From Clostridia bacterium (GTDB taxonomy: Bacteria; Bacillota; Clostridia; Christensenellales; Borkfalkiaceae), in assembly GCA_017467345.1 (NCBI GenBank), contig JAFTSI010000006.1, positions 1-43,471 of the forward strand: a stretch of 43,471 nt of DNA, read 5' to 3'. Position 1 is the stretch's first letter; every line of letters starts with the position of its first letter. Below the pieces are notes generated by a model. That model saw nothing but the letters and a program-made list of their open reading frames with translations, was not told where the DNA came from and made no database searches. Of this stretch, positions 23,015 through 31,266 are shown piece after piece. Both the position numbers and the translations under genes were made by a program.

Positions 23015-24436
23015 ATGAAAACGATTGCAGATGTATTAAAACTAATCAAAGAAAATGATGTTAAAATGGTAGACTTTAAAATGGTAGATATCAACGGTCA
23101 ATATCGCCATGTAACAATCCCTGCCGAAAACTTTAACGAAGACATTATGAAAAGTGGTATCGGTTTTGACGCTTCTAACTACGGCTACGCAGTAGTAGAA
23201 AAAAGCGATATGGTTTTTATTCCAGACCCAGATACTGCGCTTATTGACCCATTTTGTGAAATCAAAACCCTTTCAATGACGGGCAACGCAATGATTATTG
23301 ACAAAACGGAAAATCGCCCACTTGCTCAATACCCAAGAAACATTGTGCTTGCTGCCGAAAAATATTTAAGCGACTGTGGCATTGCCGACACTATGCTTAT
23401 TTTACCAGAGTTTGAGTTCTATCTTTTTGACCAAGTTGGTTGGGAAGTTGAACCAAACAGCGTTTCTGCATTTGTTGATGCAAAACAATCATACTGGAAT
23501 AGCGCAGTTGAAGGTAGTGGCGTTATCGTTCCAAAACAAAAGGCATACCACACGGCAAAACCTTTTGACACTTCTTATGAGTGCCGTAGCGAAATGTGTT
23601 TGCATATGAAAGATGCAGGCATTGACATTAACTACCACCACCCAGAAGTTGCCGCATCTGGTCAATTTGAAATTGAGCCACAACTTGGCAAAATGAGTAA
23701 AATGGCAGATGCTACTATGATGATTAAATATATCATACACAACACGGCATTAAAATACGGCAAGTCGGCAACCTTTATGCCAAAGCCTATATATGGCGAA
23801 GCAGGTAGTGGTATGCATGTGCATATGCTATTGCTTAAAGATGGCAAGCCCGTTTTTGCAGATGATAGTGGCTATGCAGGTCTTTCTAAAACTGCCCACT
23901 TCTTTATGGGCGGCTTGCTTAAACACATAGCATCACTTTGCGCGCTCACCAACCCAAGCACAAACTCATTTAAGCGTTTAGTTCCAGGCTTTGAAGCGCC
24001 CGTAACGGTAGGCTATGCAACATCTAACCGTAGCGCAGTAATTCGTATTCCTGCATATGCAAAAGCCCCCGAAAAACGCCGTTTTGAACTCAGAAACCCA
24101 GATGCTACTTGCAACCCCTATTTCTGCTACGCAGCAATACTTATGGCAGGTATTGATGGCATTAAAAACCAAATTGACCCACACGAAAACGGTTGGGGTC
24201 CATACTATTTTAACTTGTTCCATTTAAGCGACGAAGAAAAGGCAAAACTAACGGGCTTACCCACCAACCTTGAACAAGCGCTTAACGCATTAGAACAAGA
24301 CCACGATTATCTAACAGTAGGTGGCGTATTCCCAGAAGAACTTATCAAAAACTTCATTAGTGCAAAGCGCAAAGAAGTTAGCGAACTTTCAAAAATCCCC
24401 CACCCTGCCGAATTTGACAAATACTACAATTTATAA
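23015..24436 (+). CDS. glnA: Glutamine synthetase, type I
   Basis: The protein has 473 residues and makes glutamine from glutamate, ammonia and ATP. The beta-grasp N-terminal domain holds VDFKMVDINGQYRHVTIPA. The catalytic signatures are LPEFEFYLFD near residue 128, GQFEIEP near residue 214, the nucleotide-binding GSGMHVHMLLLKDG near residue 265, and NRSAVIRIPAYAKAPEKRRFELRNPDATCNPY split across residues 335-365. No adenylylation-site tyrosine of the NLYDLP type is seen. The gene is monocistronic with a consensus promoter and a strong terminator; no GlnR gene or site was recognised nearby. Confidence 0.97.
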   Translation: MKTIADVLKLIKENDVKMVDFKMVDINGQYRHVTIPAENFNEDIMKSGIGFDASNYGYAVVEKSDMVFIPDPDTALIDPFCEIKTLSMTGNAMIIDKTENRPLAQYPRNIVLAAEKYLSDCGIADTMLILPEFEFYLFDQVGWEVEPNSVSAFVDAKQSYWNSAVEGSGVIVPKQKAYHTAKPFDTSYECRSEMCLHMKDAGIDINYHHPEVAASGQFEIEPQLGKMSKMADATMMIKYIIHNTALKYGKSATFMPKPIYGEAGSGMHVHMLLLKDGKPVFADDSGYAGLSKTAHFFMGGLLKHIASLCALTNPSTNSFKRLVPGFEAPVTVGYATSNRSAVIRIPAYAKAPEKRRFELRNPDATCNPYFCYAAILMAGIDGIKNQIDPHENGWGPYYFNLFHLSDEEKAKLTGLPTNLEQALNALEQDHDYLTVGGVFPEELIKNFISAKRKEVSELSKIPHPAEFDKYYNL

Positions 24437-24451
24437 GAATAACAAAAACCA

Positions 24452-24480
24452 AAAACGGAGCGATTTTATCGCTCCGTTTT
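24452..24480 (+). terminator. Terminator of glnA
   Basis: A perfect 13-bp stem with arms AAAACGGAGCGAT and ATCGCTCCGTTTT and a TTT loop, followed by TTATTG. Confidence 0.92.
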
Positions 24481-24532
24481 TTATTGTCAATATGCGTTTT
24501 TTAACTCAATTTTGTTTAAAATGGCATTTAGC

Positions 24533-24580
24533 TTTGAACAAATATAAAACAAAAAGAGTGGTTAAAAACCACTCTTTTTT
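24533..24580 (-). repeat. Terminator-bearing repeat, copy A (orphan Rhs cassette)
   Basis: The 48-bp block begins TTTGAACAAATATAAAAC and contains a hairpin with arms AAAAAGAGTGGTT (24551-24563) and AACCACTCTTTTT (24567-24579). A near-identical copy lies at 31608-31657. In both places it stands downstream of the minus-strand gene that follows an Rhs tip, where it serves as a terminator. Matching text extends weakly beyond it (GCATTTA at 24524-24530). The stretch 24583-24692 between this repeat and the next gene holds nothing I can identify. Confidence 0.85.
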
Positions 24581-24692
24581 GAGTTTAATTTTCGCTTTTA
24601 ATTTATACTTGTTTGTGTTTTCCTTGCAACCTTTTTTATTTTCAACCCAAAACACAGCACAATTAAACGCGTGCCAACATGCAAGTCTTTAA

Positions 24693-25088
24693 TTATTTGT
24701 TTTCCAACAATATTTTGTTAAACTTTTTTATTATTTTTCTCCAACCAGCACCAAAGAAAAGCATTCTTTGCTCATTAAACGATATTGTGTTGTCTTTGAT
24801 ATTTTTTAAATAATAAACAACAAAAGTATCTACCCCATTAAAGTACACGAGGTCTTCTTTTTTAAATTGTTCTTCTGTTTCTCCAACAACAATAAAGGTT
24901 CTTACCATAGAAACCTTATTCTTCACTATCGTTGCAATATCGTTTAATAGAGTTTCCATATTATTCATGTTAATTTTTTCATTAAAAAAGATTACATATT
25001 TTCTTTTAACTACTTCGTAGCATTCAAAAGAACACTCTACTTTTTTTGTTAATGGATATTCCTTTATTAATTTATCTTTAACAATCAT
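24693..25088 (-). CDS. Small protein downstream of orphan Rhs tip, candidate immunity protein
   Basis: A soluble alpha/beta protein of 131 residues, rich in Lys, Asn, Phe and Val, with no signal or membrane segment and no motif I recognise. It starts at ATG 25088 with GTGAAAGGC upstream and follows the orphan Rhs tip gene on the same strand. By position it corresponds to the gene after the full-length Rhs (31662-32135), yet the two are unrelated in sequence, as expected for immunity proteins that are specific to their toxins. It ends before terminator repeat A. The immunity role is inferred from position only. Confidence 0.55.
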   Translation of the reverse strand: MIVKDKLIKEYPLTKKVECSFECYEVVKRKYVIFFNEKINMNNMETLLNDIATIVKNKVSMVRTFIVVGETEEQFKKEDLVYFNGVDTFVVYYLKNIKDNTISFNEQRMLFFGAGWRKIIKKFNKILLENK

Positions 25089-25138
25089 TGCCTTTCACCT
25101 CTATTAACATGTATATGTTGGAACAACTGGACCTAGTA

Positions 25139-25699
25139 TTACTGGAACATCTTTTTCCAACCAACACTACTCCAATCAAATTTTCTTACAAAATTTACGC
25201 CTGCAGAAAAGCCTCCACCAATTAATGTTTGCAATAAAATTTTTTGTCCATATGGTTTAGTAAATACACTTAAGAACTTTTGTGGCTTAAACCAACCTGT
25301 ATTTGTTGGAATTAATTTATAACCAATCCAATTTCCCGCAAATATAGTAGCTAAATTCAATCCAAAATCTAAAGCTAATCCCCACAACGACACCTCTTCT
25401 CCTCGAATTAATGTTTCAATCGTATCCGCTCCTGTTTGAGCAATCGCACCTAATCCAGCAGCAAAAGCCAATGATGCTCCGCCAGTAAAAGGGGACAAGC
25501 ATAACGCTAAAGCATTTACCCCAGACCCCATAGCGGCACCAGCAACTCCTCTCCACAAATCACTGCCCGTTTCACCAGCAAGTGCATTTGACACTAGTTG
25601 AGCACCACCACCAACAACAACGGCCGCGGAAACTATTCCTATTATAGCCCAAACACCTAAAGCTGTCATCGCAAAGCACCCTGTTGGGTCAACGTTCAT
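25139..25699 (-). CDS. Orphan Rhs C-terminal tip (rhs-CT fragment), probably frameshifted
   Basis: The reading frame starts MNVDPTGCFAM, which aligns with the MNADPSG hallmark at the end of the Rhs core encoded at 32136-37085. Upstream of ATG 25699 the frame continues as INGLNLFAYCGNNPV before a stop codon, so the core is truncated to about its last 20 residues. The rest is Gly/Ala-rich and hydrophobic (IIGIVSAAVVVGGGAQLVSNALAGETG), as in linkers before Rhs toxins, ending GWKKMFQ. One extra A in the A5 run at 25152-25156 would extend the frame as KKDVPVILGPVVPTYTC to 25104, just before the next gene. No SD precedes ATG 25699. It is a displaced tip, possibly silent; the toxic activity is unknown. 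Confidence 0.65.
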   Translation of the reverse strand: MNVDPTGCFAMTALGVWAIIGIVSAAVVVGGGAQLVSNALAGETGSDLWRGVAGAAMGSGVNALALCLSPFTGGASLAFAAGLGAIAQTGADTIETLIRGEEVSLWGLALDFGLNLATIFAGNWIGYKLIPTNTGWFKPQKFLSVFTKPYGQKILLQTLIGGGFSAGVNFVRKFDWSSVGWKKMFQ

Positions 25700-25748
25700 T
25701 ACTGGGTTGTTGCCACAGTAGGCGAAAAGGTTTAAGCCGTTTATGTTT
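25684..25748 (-). repeat. Copy of the 3' end of the Rhs core coding sequence
   Basis: About 65 bp match 32654-32719 in the full-length Rhs gene, including a 30-bp identical stretch (25695-25724 and 32665-32694). The protein text is INGLNLFAYCGNNPVMNVDPTG here and INGLNLYAYCGNNPVMNADPSG there (each split by only a few substitutions). Similarity stops near 25749, where an AT-rich stretch with a promoter begins. Confidence 0.9.
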
Positions 25749-25774
25749 TATAATTACAAACAACTATTATATTG

Positions 25775-25803
25775 ATAATAGCATATTTTGTTTTTATTGT
25801 CAA
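25775..25803 (-). promoter_or_regulatory. Promoter before the orphan Rhs tip
   Basis: On the minus strand TTGACA (25803-25798) and TATTAT (25780-25775) are 17 bp apart. It would transcribe the orphan tip and the small gene behind it, independently of any full-length rhs gene. Confidence 0.65.
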
Positions 25804-25817
25804 TATCGCTTATACAA

Positions 25818-25845
25818 AAAACACGGCGAAGTTTCGCCGTGTTTT
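25818..25845 (-). terminator. Terminator of pckG
   Basis: Arms AAAACACGGCGAA and TTCGCCGTGTTTT lie right after the pckG stop codon. Confidence 0.9.
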
Positions 25846-25860
25846 AGTTTTTAACAATTA

Positions 25861-27639
25861 TTATTTGTTAAGGTTTTTCTTTAATGTTTCAAGTTGAGCG
25901 TAAAGTTCTGCAGGAACTCTTTCACCAAGTTCGCCATAGAAACTTTCAATGCCTTCGGTTTCTTTTAACCATTGAGCGTTATCGATAGTTAACAAATCTT
26001 CAATAGTTTCTTCGGTAATTCCATCTAAGCCTTCGATATTGATATCTTTTGCGTTAGGAACGTAACCGATAGCGGTTTCTTTAGCGTCAACCTTATCTTC
26101 GCAACGAGCAAGAATCCACTCTAAAACGCGTAGGTTATCGCCAAATCCAGGCCAAATGAAGTTGCCTTCGTCGTCAGTTCTAAACCAGTTAACGTTGAAG
26201 ATTTTGGGTTGATTTTTAATCTTATCGCCCATTTCAATCCAATGTTTGAAATAGTCGCCCATATTGTAGCCAACGAAAGGTCTCATAGCCATTGGGTCAC
26301 GGCGAACAACACCAACTGCGCCGGTAGCAGCAGCGGTAGTTTCACTTGCCATAATTGAGCCTACGAACACACCGTTGTTCCAATCTTTTGATTGATATAC
26401 TAGGGGTGCGGTTTTAGCGCGCCTGCCACCGAATACGATTGCAGAAATTGGAACGCCGTTAGGCGCTTCAAATTGATCGCTTAAGCATGGGCAGTTAACG
26501 GTAGGAGCGGTGAAACGGCTGTTGGGGTGTGCGCCCTTGATAGCCTTTCCATCAGCATCTTTCATATCGCCGTTCCAAGGATTGCCCTTCCAGTCGATAG
26601 CGTTTTTGGGTGGGTTTTTATCTAAGCCTTCCCACCAAACAGTATTGTCATCAAGGTTTTGAACAACATTGGTGAAAATAGTGTTATTTTTGGTAGAAAG
26701 TAATGCGTTGGGGTTAGACTTCATATTAGTTCCAGGAGCAACACCGAAGAATCCGTTTTCGGGGTTAACAGCCCAAAGCCTACCATCTTCGCCAACTCTA
26801 ATCCAAGCGATATCGTCGCCTACGCACCAAACTTTGTAGCCCTTATTCTTATAGATTTCTGGTGGAATAAGCATTGCAAGGTTGGTTTTACCACAAGCAG
26901 ATGGGAACGCAGCAGCGATATACTTGATTTCGCCTTGTGGGTTTTCAATACCAAGGATAAGCATATGTTCTGCCATCCAACCTTCGTTCTTTCCAAGGAA
27001 AGATGCGATACGGAGCGCGAAACATTTTTTACCAAGTAATACATTTCCGCCGTAGTTAGAGTTGATTGACATAATAGTGTTTTCTTCTGGGAAGTGCATA
27101 ATGTATCTTCTTTCTTCGCAAAGATCTGCATAAGAGTGAAGACCTTTAATGAAATCGCCATCACCCAAAGCGTCAATAACAGCCTTACCAACGCGGGTCA
27201 TGATAGCCATATTTAATACAACATAAACAGAGTCGGTAAGTTCAATACCGATTTTAGAGAACTTGCTACCAACAGCGCCCATTGAATAAGGAATAACATA
27301 CATAGTTCTGCCTTTCATAACGCCGTTAAATAAGCCGTTCATAAGATTCATTGCTTCGGTAGTTTCCATCCAGTTGTTGATGGGCGCCGAATCATCTTTA
27401 TTCTTAGAACAAATAAAGGTTCTGCCTTCTACTCTTGCAACATCATTAACTTCGGTGCGGTGAAGATAGCATCCGGGAAGTTTTTCTTGGTTTAACTTAA
27501 TTAAAATACCTTCTTCAACTGCTTGTGCACGGAGTGCTTCAAGTTGCGCTTCGCTACCATCAATCCAAACAATGTTGTCGGGTTGGCAAAGTTGTTTTGT
27601 TTGCTCAATAAATTCAAGAACTTTTTTGTTTTGAGTCAT
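25861..27639 (-). CDS. pckG: Phosphoenolpyruvate carboxykinase (GTP)
   Basis: The protein has 592 residues and interconverts oxaloacetate and PEP with GTP/GDP. The kinase loop AAFPSACGKTNLAM is near residue 245, and YIAAAFPSACGKT is the GTP-type signature. WVGDD-type metal ligands appear as VWCVGDDIAWI near residue 272, and FGGRRAKTAPLVYQ near residue 410 is the R-loop/nucleotide region. The length and motifs separate it from the ATP-dependent class (about 530 residues). It is monocistronic, behind a leader of about 165 nt with a consensus-like promoter. In anaerobes it can run in the anaplerotic direction from PEP. Confidence 0.98.
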   Translation of the reverse strand: MTQNKKVLEFIEQTKQLCQPDNIVWIDGSEAQLEALRAQAVEEGILIKLNQEKLPGCYLHRTEVNDVARVEGRTFICSKNKDDSAPINNWMETTEAMNLMNGLFNGVMKGRTMYVIPYSMGAVGSKFSKIGIELTDSVYVVLNMAIMTRVGKAVIDALGDGDFIKGLHSYADLCEERRYIMHFPEENTIMSINSNYGGNVLLGKKCFALRIASFLGKNEGWMAEHMLILGIENPQGEIKYIAAAFPSACGKTNLAMLIPPEIYKNKGYKVWCVGDDIAWIRVGEDGRLWAVNPENGFFGVAPGTNMKSNPNALLSTKNNTIFTNVVQNLDDNTVWWEGLDKNPPKNAIDWKGNPWNGDMKDADGKAIKGAHPNSRFTAPTVNCPCLSDQFEAPNGVPISAIVFGGRRAKTAPLVYQSKDWNNGVFVGSIMASETTAAATGAVGVVRRDPMAMRPFVGYNMGDYFKHWIEMGDKIKNQPKIFNVNWFRTDDEGNFIWPGFGDNLRVLEWILARCEDKVDAKETAIGYVPNAKDINIEGLDGITEETIEDLLTIDNAQWLKETEGIESFYGELGERVPAELYAQLETLKKNLNK

Positions 27640-27811
27640 TTTTAATCTCCTTATGTAATTTCGGGTAATCCCGAATACTTAACTTTGGTAATAAAGGTTT
27701 TTGATTTGCTTTTAAGTTACCTTTTCGCCCTTCTTTTCGCCCTTATCTTAGCACTTCGCCATAAACAGTTTGCGCAAAAAACAAGCAAAATCCCTAACCT
27801 TTCACACATAC
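27640..27811 (-). promoter_or_regulatory. Long leader of pckG with tandem 12-bp repeat and hairpin
   Basis: The transcript would carry about 165 nt before the AAGGAG ribosome site. It contains a hairpin TTCGGG-TAAT-CCCGAA (27660-27675) close to the ribosome site, a perfect tandem repeat of AAGGGCGAAAAG (27744-27733 and 27732-27721), and a possible long-range pairing of GGTAACTT with AAGTTA. No known riboswitch consensus was recognised. Confidence 0.45.
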
Positions 27812-27840
27812 ATTATAACATTTAATCGGTCAATTGTAAA
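27812..27840 (-). promoter_or_regulatory. Promoter of pckG
   Basis: On the minus strand TTTACA (27840-27835) and TATAAT (27817-27812) are 17 bp apart. The stretch 27841-28036 beyond it is AT-rich and holds the likely promoter of the plus-strand gene (TTGTAT-17-TATAAA near 27963-27991). Confidence 0.75.
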
Positions 27841-28036
27841 GGGAAAAATCGTTTTTAATTTTCTTATTTTTTCTAATTATGTTCCTTTTTATCGCTTTTC
27901 GCTAATCCCTTTCAAATTAGGCGCATTTTTCTAATTTTTCGCGCGCATTTTTTATTTATTATTGTATATATTCTTATATTTATATATAAACATAAAATAT
28001 AACAACAAAACTTATTTAGGGGGAAAGTGTAAGTTT

Positions 28037-29083
28037 ATGCCCTTTTACAAAAAAACACTTGTTTTAAAAGAGATACTTGAAGGCTTTTCAATAGGAAAAA
28101 AGCGCGTGAGTGGAATTGCAAGGTTAGAGTGCGATAACGGTGTTACCGTTTTTCATCTTTCACTTATCAATTTATGCCCTAAAATTAGTGGGTGTTACTA
28201 TGCATATCTATTAAACTCACCAAAAGAAACGGTTGCCATAAACTTAGGTCAAAATCCCACCACTTTTAATAAAATTATAGAAGACAACCGTGATTTTTCT
28301 AAAGGGCTTGCCGTAGGAATAGCATACCTTTCAAACGGAATACCCACGGTTATTGCATTTGGGGTAGAACAAAGCCTTTCAATTTCTATTGCCGATTTCA
28401 AAAAAATCGTGCTTGAAAAGTGTATTGCCGAAAAGAAAGCAAGAAAAGAGATTGAAAGTATTTCTGGCGCGCCAGAACAAAAGCCACCTATTCCCTTGCC
28501 CTTTCCAAAAAAACTGCCAGTATCCCCAAACAAAAACCCTTATGACGACGAAGTGGTGGCAACTGAAAACTTTTATCTTTTAGACGAAAACTTTTCTAAA
28601 AAACTTCAATTAATAGAAAACTTTGGAAACGATTATGATAGAACTAAAAACAGCAACCAAACTATACCTTGCGAAGAAACGCAGAATAAAGTGCGAAAAG
28701 GAACTTTTGGCAATGAAAATGAAAGGGATTTTATCCACGGCAAACAAAACAAAATCCCCTACTACAAAAAAATAGAAAGCGAACTTTTAGATTTATTTTC
28801 GCGCTACCCAGAAGAACAATCTTTATCTAAAGCCCTACCAAACGGAAAATGGGTTAAAGTTTCGCTATCAAACGGCAAACATTACACGGTGGGCATAATT
28901 AAAGAAAACGGCAAGGAAAAATACCTATGCTACGGTGTTCCTGCCACATACTCAACCACCCCACCAAAAGGTTTAGAAAGTGGCGCAATATTTGTTCCTT
29001 TATCAATATTTAATCTTCACGGTGATGGCTACTGGTTGCTTTTTCAAGACGCCATAACTGGCGAAAGTGTGTTGCCATCATAA
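28037..29083 (+). CDS. Conserved uncharacterised two-domain protein
   Basis: A soluble protein of 348 residues from ATG 28037 (MPFYKKTLVLKEI); a GGGGGAAA site lies somewhat far upstream. The N-terminal domain (about residues 1-130) reads VLKEILEGFSIGKKRVSGIA. A Pro/Lys-rich linker (PPIPLPFPKKLPVSPNKNP) and a low-complexity stretch follow, then a C-terminal domain (about residues 250-348) with WVKVSLSNGKHYTVGIIKEN and GDGYWLLFQDAITGE. The pattern seems familiar from unannotated proteins of gut Clostridia, but I cannot name a function. No signal peptide is seen. It is monocistronic. Confidence 0.72.
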   Translation: MPFYKKTLVLKEILEGFSIGKKRVSGIARLECDNGVTVFHLSLINLCPKISGCYYAYLLNSPKETVAINLGQNPTTFNKIIEDNRDFSKGLAVGIAYLSNGIPTVIAFGVEQSLSISIADFKKIVLEKCIAEKKARKEIESISGAPEQKPPIPLPFPKKLPVSPNKNPYDDEVVATENFYLLDENFSKKLQLIENFGNDYDRTKNSNQTIPCEETQNKVRKGTFGNENERDFIHGKQNKIPYYKKIESELLDLFSRYPEEQSLSKALPNGKWVKVSLSNGKHYTVGIIKENGKEKYLCYGVPATYSTTPPKGLESGAIFVPLSIFNLHGDGYWLLFQDAITGESVLPS

Positions 29084-29097
29084 CTAAAAGCAAAACA

Positions 29098-29130
29098 AAA
29101 CCCCCGAAAGCCCTTGGCTTTCGGGGGTTT
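29098..29130. terminator. Bidirectional terminator between the two-domain protein and large lipoprotein genes
   Basis: A perfect 15-bp stem with arms AAACCCCCGAAAGCC and GGCTTTCGGGGGTTT and a 3-nt loop between convergent genes. Confidence 0.92.
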
Positions 29131-29143
29131 AATTTTTTATAAA

Positions 29144-31120
29144 TTATTCTTGGGTTTCGGTTTCTGCTGGTTCAAAGAAATCTTTTGCCTTGCCGTATTC
29201 ATAGTTAAGGTTTTTAGCAACCATATCCATTACTGCGGTGTAGTCTTCGTGATTTTCACTATCATCACTATTAAAGAACTCTTCAACAAATGCCTTGGCA
29301 TCATTATATGCGCTTTCAAGCGCTTGCTTTTCGGTGTCGGTTTTATCGCTAAATCCGTTAAGCGCGTAAAGTTTTTTGCTTATTTCAAGAGCCTTTTCAT
29401 ATTTTACAAGTAGGTCAAGCGCATCTTCTGCAATAAGGTCATAAACTTCGGTGTTTGCATAAGAATCAACTAATTCTCTTGCTTCTTTAATAGCCTTAAC
29501 TTCTAATACGATATTTCCATCATTATCGGTATCAAATTCAATTCTTCCCGAACTGTCAAGTTCAGAACTAATACCAGTAATTTTAGCATTTACAATGCCT
29601 GCCTTGTCCATATCAACCATTTCGCCAAGGCGCATATTACCTTTAAGCGACCACTTATCGTTTTCGCCATCTTCATCACTATCTTCGGCAAGTATTTCGC
29701 CATTAAGTTCTACTGCAAACACATATGAAAGACCTTCAGAGCCAGAGTTTGCATAGAAAACATAATCCTTTTTAACACTACCAACGGTATAACTAATAAA
29801 CTTTGGCGCAAACCAGTCGGTAAGAGTGGTGTCGCTTGAAACGATTTGTTCTTTTAATTCATCAGTTTTGTCTGCACGGTCAGAGCCGATATATACCCTT
29901 GCAATATGACCTGTGCCGTTAGCATAGTAAATATAATCGTTGTTTACAAAATAAAGGGTGTTAGCCGCTTCAACACTTGCAACAGGTGCAGTATTTTGTT
30001 CAATTTCGGTTTTTGTGCCAACAAGCGAAGTTTTCATAATCACAAGGTTAGTTGTGTCAACAAAATAAACTTCTTCTAAATCAACAACTAAGTAGTTTGC
30101 AGGGTTTTCTAAATATTTAGCATTTTCAACCTTTAATGCGTTTGCAAAGTTTTTAGCATAAAGGAATTCGCCATCAATAATATAGTTTTCGGTTTTTGCC
30201 GTGCCGTCGTTTTTAGTTACGGTGTATTGAACATACTCGTTAAACACTCTGCTAATAGCATAAGTTTCATAAACTGCCTTATCGCCATTAAGCACATTTA
30301 CGCCATAAGTTTCAGCACCCTCTGCGCTAATAGCATCACCTGCTTTATAAGCATAAACTTTGTTATAAGCATAGGTTGACCTTGCGTAATCTTCACTTTC
30401 GGCTTCTTCTTCATTATATTCGGCAGAATAAATATCGGTGGTAAAGTAAACAACTGCGTCGTTAATTCCTTCGTTAGTCATAAACTTATACTCTTTAAGC
30501 GATTCCGATTTTGCTTGTTCGTTGGTTTTAGCAACAACCACTTCTACACCACTTACCGTGTTGTAACTCTTAATCGCTTGGTCTTCACTATCGTAGTAAA
30601 CAACATAAACACAGTTATCTGCACCCTTAACTATTCTGTATTCAGTAGAAATTGCGCCTGCGTTAAATAATACCGTGGTGTCAGTTCCGTCAAGTTTGGT
30701 TTTTGCAAACACTAATTCATCTTTAGCGATATCGCCAGATGAGTTTTTATCGGTAGAAGGAGTGCCATAGTAAGCATATCCACCGTAAATATAAACACCT
30801 GCGCTGTAATCACTTGCAACAAATAGTTTAGGAACTACTATGCTTTGCTTGGTAAGGTCACTTTTATCTGCAGCGTAAAGCGCGCCTTTAACAGGAGTTC
30901 CTAAAGTGTTATCCCCTTCAGCATCAGCCTTGCCGTTGATAAAATAAACATAGTTTTCGGTTTCGGCAACCATACCGCCTTGAACGCCTACTTCGTTGGT
31001 TATGGTTTTTAAGGTTACCTTGCTACCGTCCCAAGAAGAACCGCCACAAGAACAACCACCAAAACATATAACTGCAAGTAGAGTTACGCACAATAGTAGT
31101 TTTAGTAAAGTCTTTTTCAT
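29144..31120 (-). CDS. Large lipoprotein with beta-propeller-like repeats
   Basis: A protein of 658 residues with a lipoprotein signal (MKKTLLKLLLCVTLLAVIC, then CFGGC with the lipidated Cys near residue 23). TTGGAG precedes the start. The exported part repeats the theme of a Tyr-rich strand plus 'NGKAD/TDKSDLTK' turns (ENYVYFINGKADAEGDN, YIYGGYAYYGTPSTDKN, NDYIYYANGTGHIARVYIG), as in DUF5050-like propellers of Firmicutes surface proteins. The last 120 residues are helical and acidic (KAIKEARELVDSYAN). It is very acidic overall. Its ligand or partner is unknown. Confidence 0.78.
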   Translation of the reverse strand: MKKTLLKLLLCVTLLAVICFGGCSCGGSSWDGSKVTLKTITNEVGVQGGMVAETENYVYFINGKADAEGDNTLGTPVKGALYAADKSDLTKQSIVVPKLFVASDYSAGVYIYGGYAYYGTPSTDKNSSGDIAKDELVFAKTKLDGTDTTVLFNAGAISTEYRIVKGADNCVYVVYYDSEDQAIKSYNTVSGVEVVVAKTNEQAKSESLKEYKFMTNEGINDAVVYFTTDIYSAEYNEEEAESEDYARSTYAYNKVYAYKAGDAISAEGAETYGVNVLNGDKAVYETYAISRVFNEYVQYTVTKNDGTAKTENYIIDGEFLYAKNFANALKVENAKYLENPANYLVVDLEEVYFVDTTNLVIMKTSLVGTKTEIEQNTAPVASVEAANTLYFVNNDYIYYANGTGHIARVYIGSDRADKTDELKEQIVSSDTTLTDWFAPKFISYTVGSVKKDYVFYANSGSEGLSYVFAVELNGEILAEDSDEDGENDKWSLKGNMRLGEMVDMDKAGIVNAKITGISSELDSSGRIEFDTDNDGNIVLEVKAIKEARELVDSYANTEVYDLIAEDALDLLVKYEKALEISKKLYALNGFSDKTDTEKQALESAYNDAKAFVEEFFNSDDSENHEDYTAVMDMVAKNLNYEYGKAKDFFEPAETETQE

Positions 31121-31266
31121 ATCGTCTCCAACTTTTCGGGCTTTTTTGCATAATGCCCGAATATAATTATTATAACAAGTATAAGTTATTATATAACATT
31201 ATAAAAGGTTTTGCAATAATTTTATTTTGTTTTTTTAACAATTTTTATGTTAGGTAGGTGATTTTT

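Noticed and set aside
24321..24692. Plus-strand open frame overlapping the end of glnA
   Set aside because: It begins inside glnA in another frame, runs through the glnA terminator and terminator repeat A, and its protein is low in complexity.
27721..27744. Tandem 12-bp repeat before pckG as a CRISPR remnant
   Set aside because: There are only two adjacent copies without spacers and no cas genes.
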